Part shown: positions 62,057 to 64,000 of the stretch, piece after piece | How positions within the stretch are numbered: position 1 is the stretch's first letter | How the letters are laid out: the number at the start of each line of letters is the position of its first letter | Assembly (NCBI GenBank): GCA_004558025.1 | Contig: SFEG01000004.1 | Location: 1-64,000 of the forward strand | Length of the DNA: 64,000 nt | Source: Clostridiales bacterium | Lineage (GTDB): Bacteria; Bacillota; Clostridia; Oscillospirales; Oscillospiraceae | Reading direction: 5' to 3' | The notes under the pieces: model-generated | Databases searched by the model: none | What the model was told of the DNA's origin: nothing | Seen by the model: the letters and a program-made list of their open reading frames with translations, nothing else | Made by a program: the position numbers and the translations under genes

Positions 62057-63566
62057 GTGCGTTCTCGTCATAATGGACGGCTTCGGCATAGCGCCCGCAG
62101 GCGGCGGCAATGCAGTCAGCCTTGCAAAAAAGCCGCAGCTTGACCGCATTTTCGCGGAAAACGCTCACACGCAGCTCCAGGCCTCCGGCCTTGATGTCGG
62201 CCTCCCCGAGGGGCAGATGGGAAACAGCGAGGTCGGGCACACGAACATCGGCGCGGGGCGCGTCGTGTTTCAGGATCTGCCGCGCATAAACAACGCCATC
62301 GCCGACGGCAGCTTTTTCGAAAACGCGGCCTACGTCAAGGCGATGGACGACGCAAAGGCAGGCGGCAAGCCGCTGCATATCCTCGGCCTTTTGTCCGACG
62401 GCGGCGTGCACAGCCACATTAACCACATCTTCGCAATTCTCGACATGGCAAAGATGCGCGGCCTTGAGAAGGTCTATGTCCACTGCTTTCTTGACGGGCG
62501 CGACGTTCCGCCGAGAAGCGCCGTGGAGTATGTAACGAAGCTGCGCGACAAGTGCGCCTCCCTCGGAAACGCCGAGATAGCGACGATACAGGGTAGATTC
62601 TACGGCATGGATCGCGATAAGCGCTGGGACAGAGTCGAGGCCGGCTACAACGCCATCGTCTGCGGCGAGGGCGTAATGCAGTCCGACCCCGTCAAGGCGG
62701 TTGAGGACAGCTATGAGGCAAACGTCTCCGACGAGTTTGTAAAGCCCGTCGTAGTGTGCCCGGAGGGCGTCATAAACGAGGGCGACAGCGTCATATTCAT
62801 GAACTTCCGTCCCGACCGCGCCCGTGAGATGACCTGGGCGCTGACTCTGCCGGAGTTTGACGGCTTTGAGCGCAAAAAGACCGTGTTTTCCCTGAGCTTT
62901 GTATGCACAGCGCAGTACGACGAGGCGCTCACGCTGCCGATAGCCTATCCGCCCGAGAAGCTTGAGGGCACCATCGGCGAGATAGTCTCGGAAAAGGGCT
63001 TTAAGCAGTTTCGCGTTGCGGAAACCGAGAAGTACGCGCACGTCACGTTCTTCTTCAACGGCGGCGTCGAAAAGCCCTGCGAGGGCGAGGAGAGATGCCT
63101 TGTTCCGTCGCCGAAGAAGTTCCCGACCTATGACCTCATCCCCGAGATGAGCGCCGTCGAGGTCGCCGACAAGTGCGTTGAGGCGATAGAGAGCGATAAG
63201 TACGAGATGATAGTCTGCAACTTCGCAAACTGCGACATGGTCGGACACACCGGCGTTCTCGATGCGGCGATAAAGGCTGTCGAAACGGTCGATGCGTGCA
63301 TGGGCAGGGTGTACGACGCTGCAAAGAGCATGCCCGACACCGTCCTGTGCATCACCGCCGACCACGGCAACGCCGACTGCATGATAAACCCCGACGGAAA
63401 AATCAATACTCAGCATACTACCAATCCCGTTCCTTTTGTGGTATGCTGTGACGGTGTCAGGCTTCGTGACGGAGGCCGCCTTTCGGATATCGCTCCGACG
63501 ATGCTCGACATCATGAATATAGAAAAACCAAATGTTATGAGCGGAAGCTCGCTGATAATCAAATAA
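62049..63566 (+). CDS. gpmI: 2,3-bisphosphoglycerate-independent phosphoglycerate mutase
   Basis: 505 residues, di-manganese alkaline-phosphatase fold. Catalytic Ser in MGNSEVGHTNIGAGR and metal ligands in ITADHGNADCM and NFANCDMVGHTG. ATG 62049 lies within the end of tpiA; the frame further up is the tpiA shadow. Confidence 0.98.
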   Translation: MSKCVLVIMDGFGIAPAGGGNAVSLAKKPQLDRIFAENAHTQLQASGLDVGLPEGQMGNSEVGHTNIGAGRVVFQDLPRINNAIADGSFFENAAYVKAMDDAKAGGKPLHILGLLSDGGVHSHINHIFAILDMAKMRGLEKVYVHCFLDGRDVPPRSAVEYVTKLRDKCASLGNAEIATIQGRFYGMDRDKRWDRVEAGYNAIVCGEGVMQSDPVKAVEDSYEANVSDEFVKPVVVCPEGVINEGDSVIFMNFRPDRAREMTWALTLPEFDGFERKKTVFSLSFVCTAQYDEALTLPIAYPPEKLEGTIGEIVSEKGFKQFRVAETEKYAHVTFFFNGGVEKPCEGEERCLVPSPKKFPTYDLIPEMSAVEVADKCVEAIESDKYEMIVCNFANCDMVGHTGVLDAAIKAVETVDACMGRVYDAAKSMPDTVLCITADHGNADCMINPDGKINTQHTTNPVPFVVCCDGVRLRDGGRLSDIAPTMLDIMNIEKPNVMSGSSLIIK

Positions 63567-63582
63567 AAGGAGAGCATAAATC

Positions 63583-64000
63583 ATGAAGCAGTATTTTGAG
63601 ATCGTTGACGTAATGGCAAGAGAAATCCTTGACTCCCGCGGCAACCCCACCGTCGAGGTCGAGGTCACCCTCGACGACGGCACCGTCGGCCGTGCGGCAG
63701 TTCCCTCCGGCGCATCGACCGGCATGTACGAGGCCTGCGAGCTGCGCGACGGCGACAAGAGCCGTTACGGCGGCAAGGGTGTCAGCAAGGCCGTTGAGAA
63801 TGTTAACGGTGAGATCGCCGAGGCCATGGTCGGCCTGAACGTACTCGATCAGCCCGGCATCGACAAGATGCTCATCGAGATAGACGGCACCCCCAACAAG
63901 TCCCGCCTCGGCGCAAACGCCATCCTCGGCGTATCGCTGGCCTGCGCACGCGCGGCTGCCGAAGCCACAGGTCAGAGCCTTTATAACTACATCGGCGGCG
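63583..64000 (+). CDS. eno: Enolase, partial (cut by window end)
   Basis: First 139 residues only. VDVMAREILDSRGNPTVEVE, VPSGASTGMYEACELRDGDK and NAILGVSLACARAAA are diagnostic of enolase, which makes phosphoenolpyruvate. An AAAGGAG site precedes the ATG. The C-terminal barrel lies outside the window. Confidence 0.97.
   Translation, partial: MKQYFEIVDVMAREILDSRGNPTVEVEVTLDDGTVGRAAVPSGASTGMYEACELRDGDKSRYGGKGVSKAVENVNGEIAEAMVGLNVLDQPGIDKMLIEIDGTPNKSRLGANAILGVSLACARAAAEATGQSLYNYIGG

Noticed and set aside
62025..63758. 577-codon minus-strand frame opposite gpmI
   Set aside because: Antisense shadow of a clear glycolytic gene with all catalytic motifs on the plus strand.

Overview
The window looks like a chromosomal segment of a G+C-rich Clostridia member, most likely Oscillospirales (Oscillospiraceae/Ruminococcaceae-like). 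I infer this from the Gram-positive S10-spc-alpha gene order, SLH-domain and lipoprotein surface genes, spoVAC (a sporulation marker), zinc-ribbon forms of S14 and S4, GGAGG ribosome sites, frequent GTG/TTG starts and TTGACA-17-TATAAT promoters. The species cannot be named from sequence alone. I saw no rRNA, tRNA, CRISPR array, insertion sequence or prophage.

Layout. (1) 1-4.4 kb: an SLH surface protein, a tiny holin-like membrane peptide facing a convergent antisense promoter (candidate type I toxin-antitoxin), a broken truA and a DUF2156 gene. (2) 4.5-10.7 kb: a structured 280-bp repeat, then secA, pgeF-like, an orphan solute-binding lipoprotein, cdd and an HTH-only LysR-like gene. (3) 10.7-26.8 kb: the ribosomal super-operon from rpsJ to rplQ, with secY, adk, map, infA and rpoA. 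It has a structured leader with an attenuator before rpsJ and an extra promoter/leader between S14 and S8. rpsM lacks an internal segment. (4) 26.8-28.4 kb: a GreA-family factor and an orphan metal/corrinoid-type binding lipoprotein. (5) 28.4-36.6 kb: one tightly packed operon with an anchored transglutaminase-like protein, an amino-acid adenylating enzyme, a carrier protein, an MBOAT acyltransferase, an SGNH protein, a lipoprotein and a Sel1-repeat protein. It resembles a rearranged dlt system and is the best candidate for an undescribed surface-modification pathway. (6) 36.6-40.1 kb: a TetR-controlled ABC exporter, spoVAC and small proteins. (7) 40.2-47.4 kb: murI, DUF1934, argS, typA, a nitrilase-family amidase, GtrA and an RluA-type synthase. 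(8) 47.4-59.3 kb: an EFR1-type ferredoxin, malQ, a GNAT enzyme, an ABC-F ATPase, a GH36 alpha-galactosidase, DUF1648 and DUF2442 proteins, a decayed MalT/LuxR regulator, and a cluster with an FMN-dependent oxidase and a radical SAM protein. (9) 59.5-64 kb: trmL, then the glycolytic operon pgk-tpiA-gpmI-eno, with eno cut by the window end.

The genes describe a fermentative, sugar-using, spore-forming gut-type anaerobe (alpha-galactoside and alpha-glucan breakdown feeding glycolysis). Three genes (truA, rpsM, the MalT-like regulator) carry internal deletions. Because rpsM is normally essential, assembly error has to be considered alongside real gene decay.
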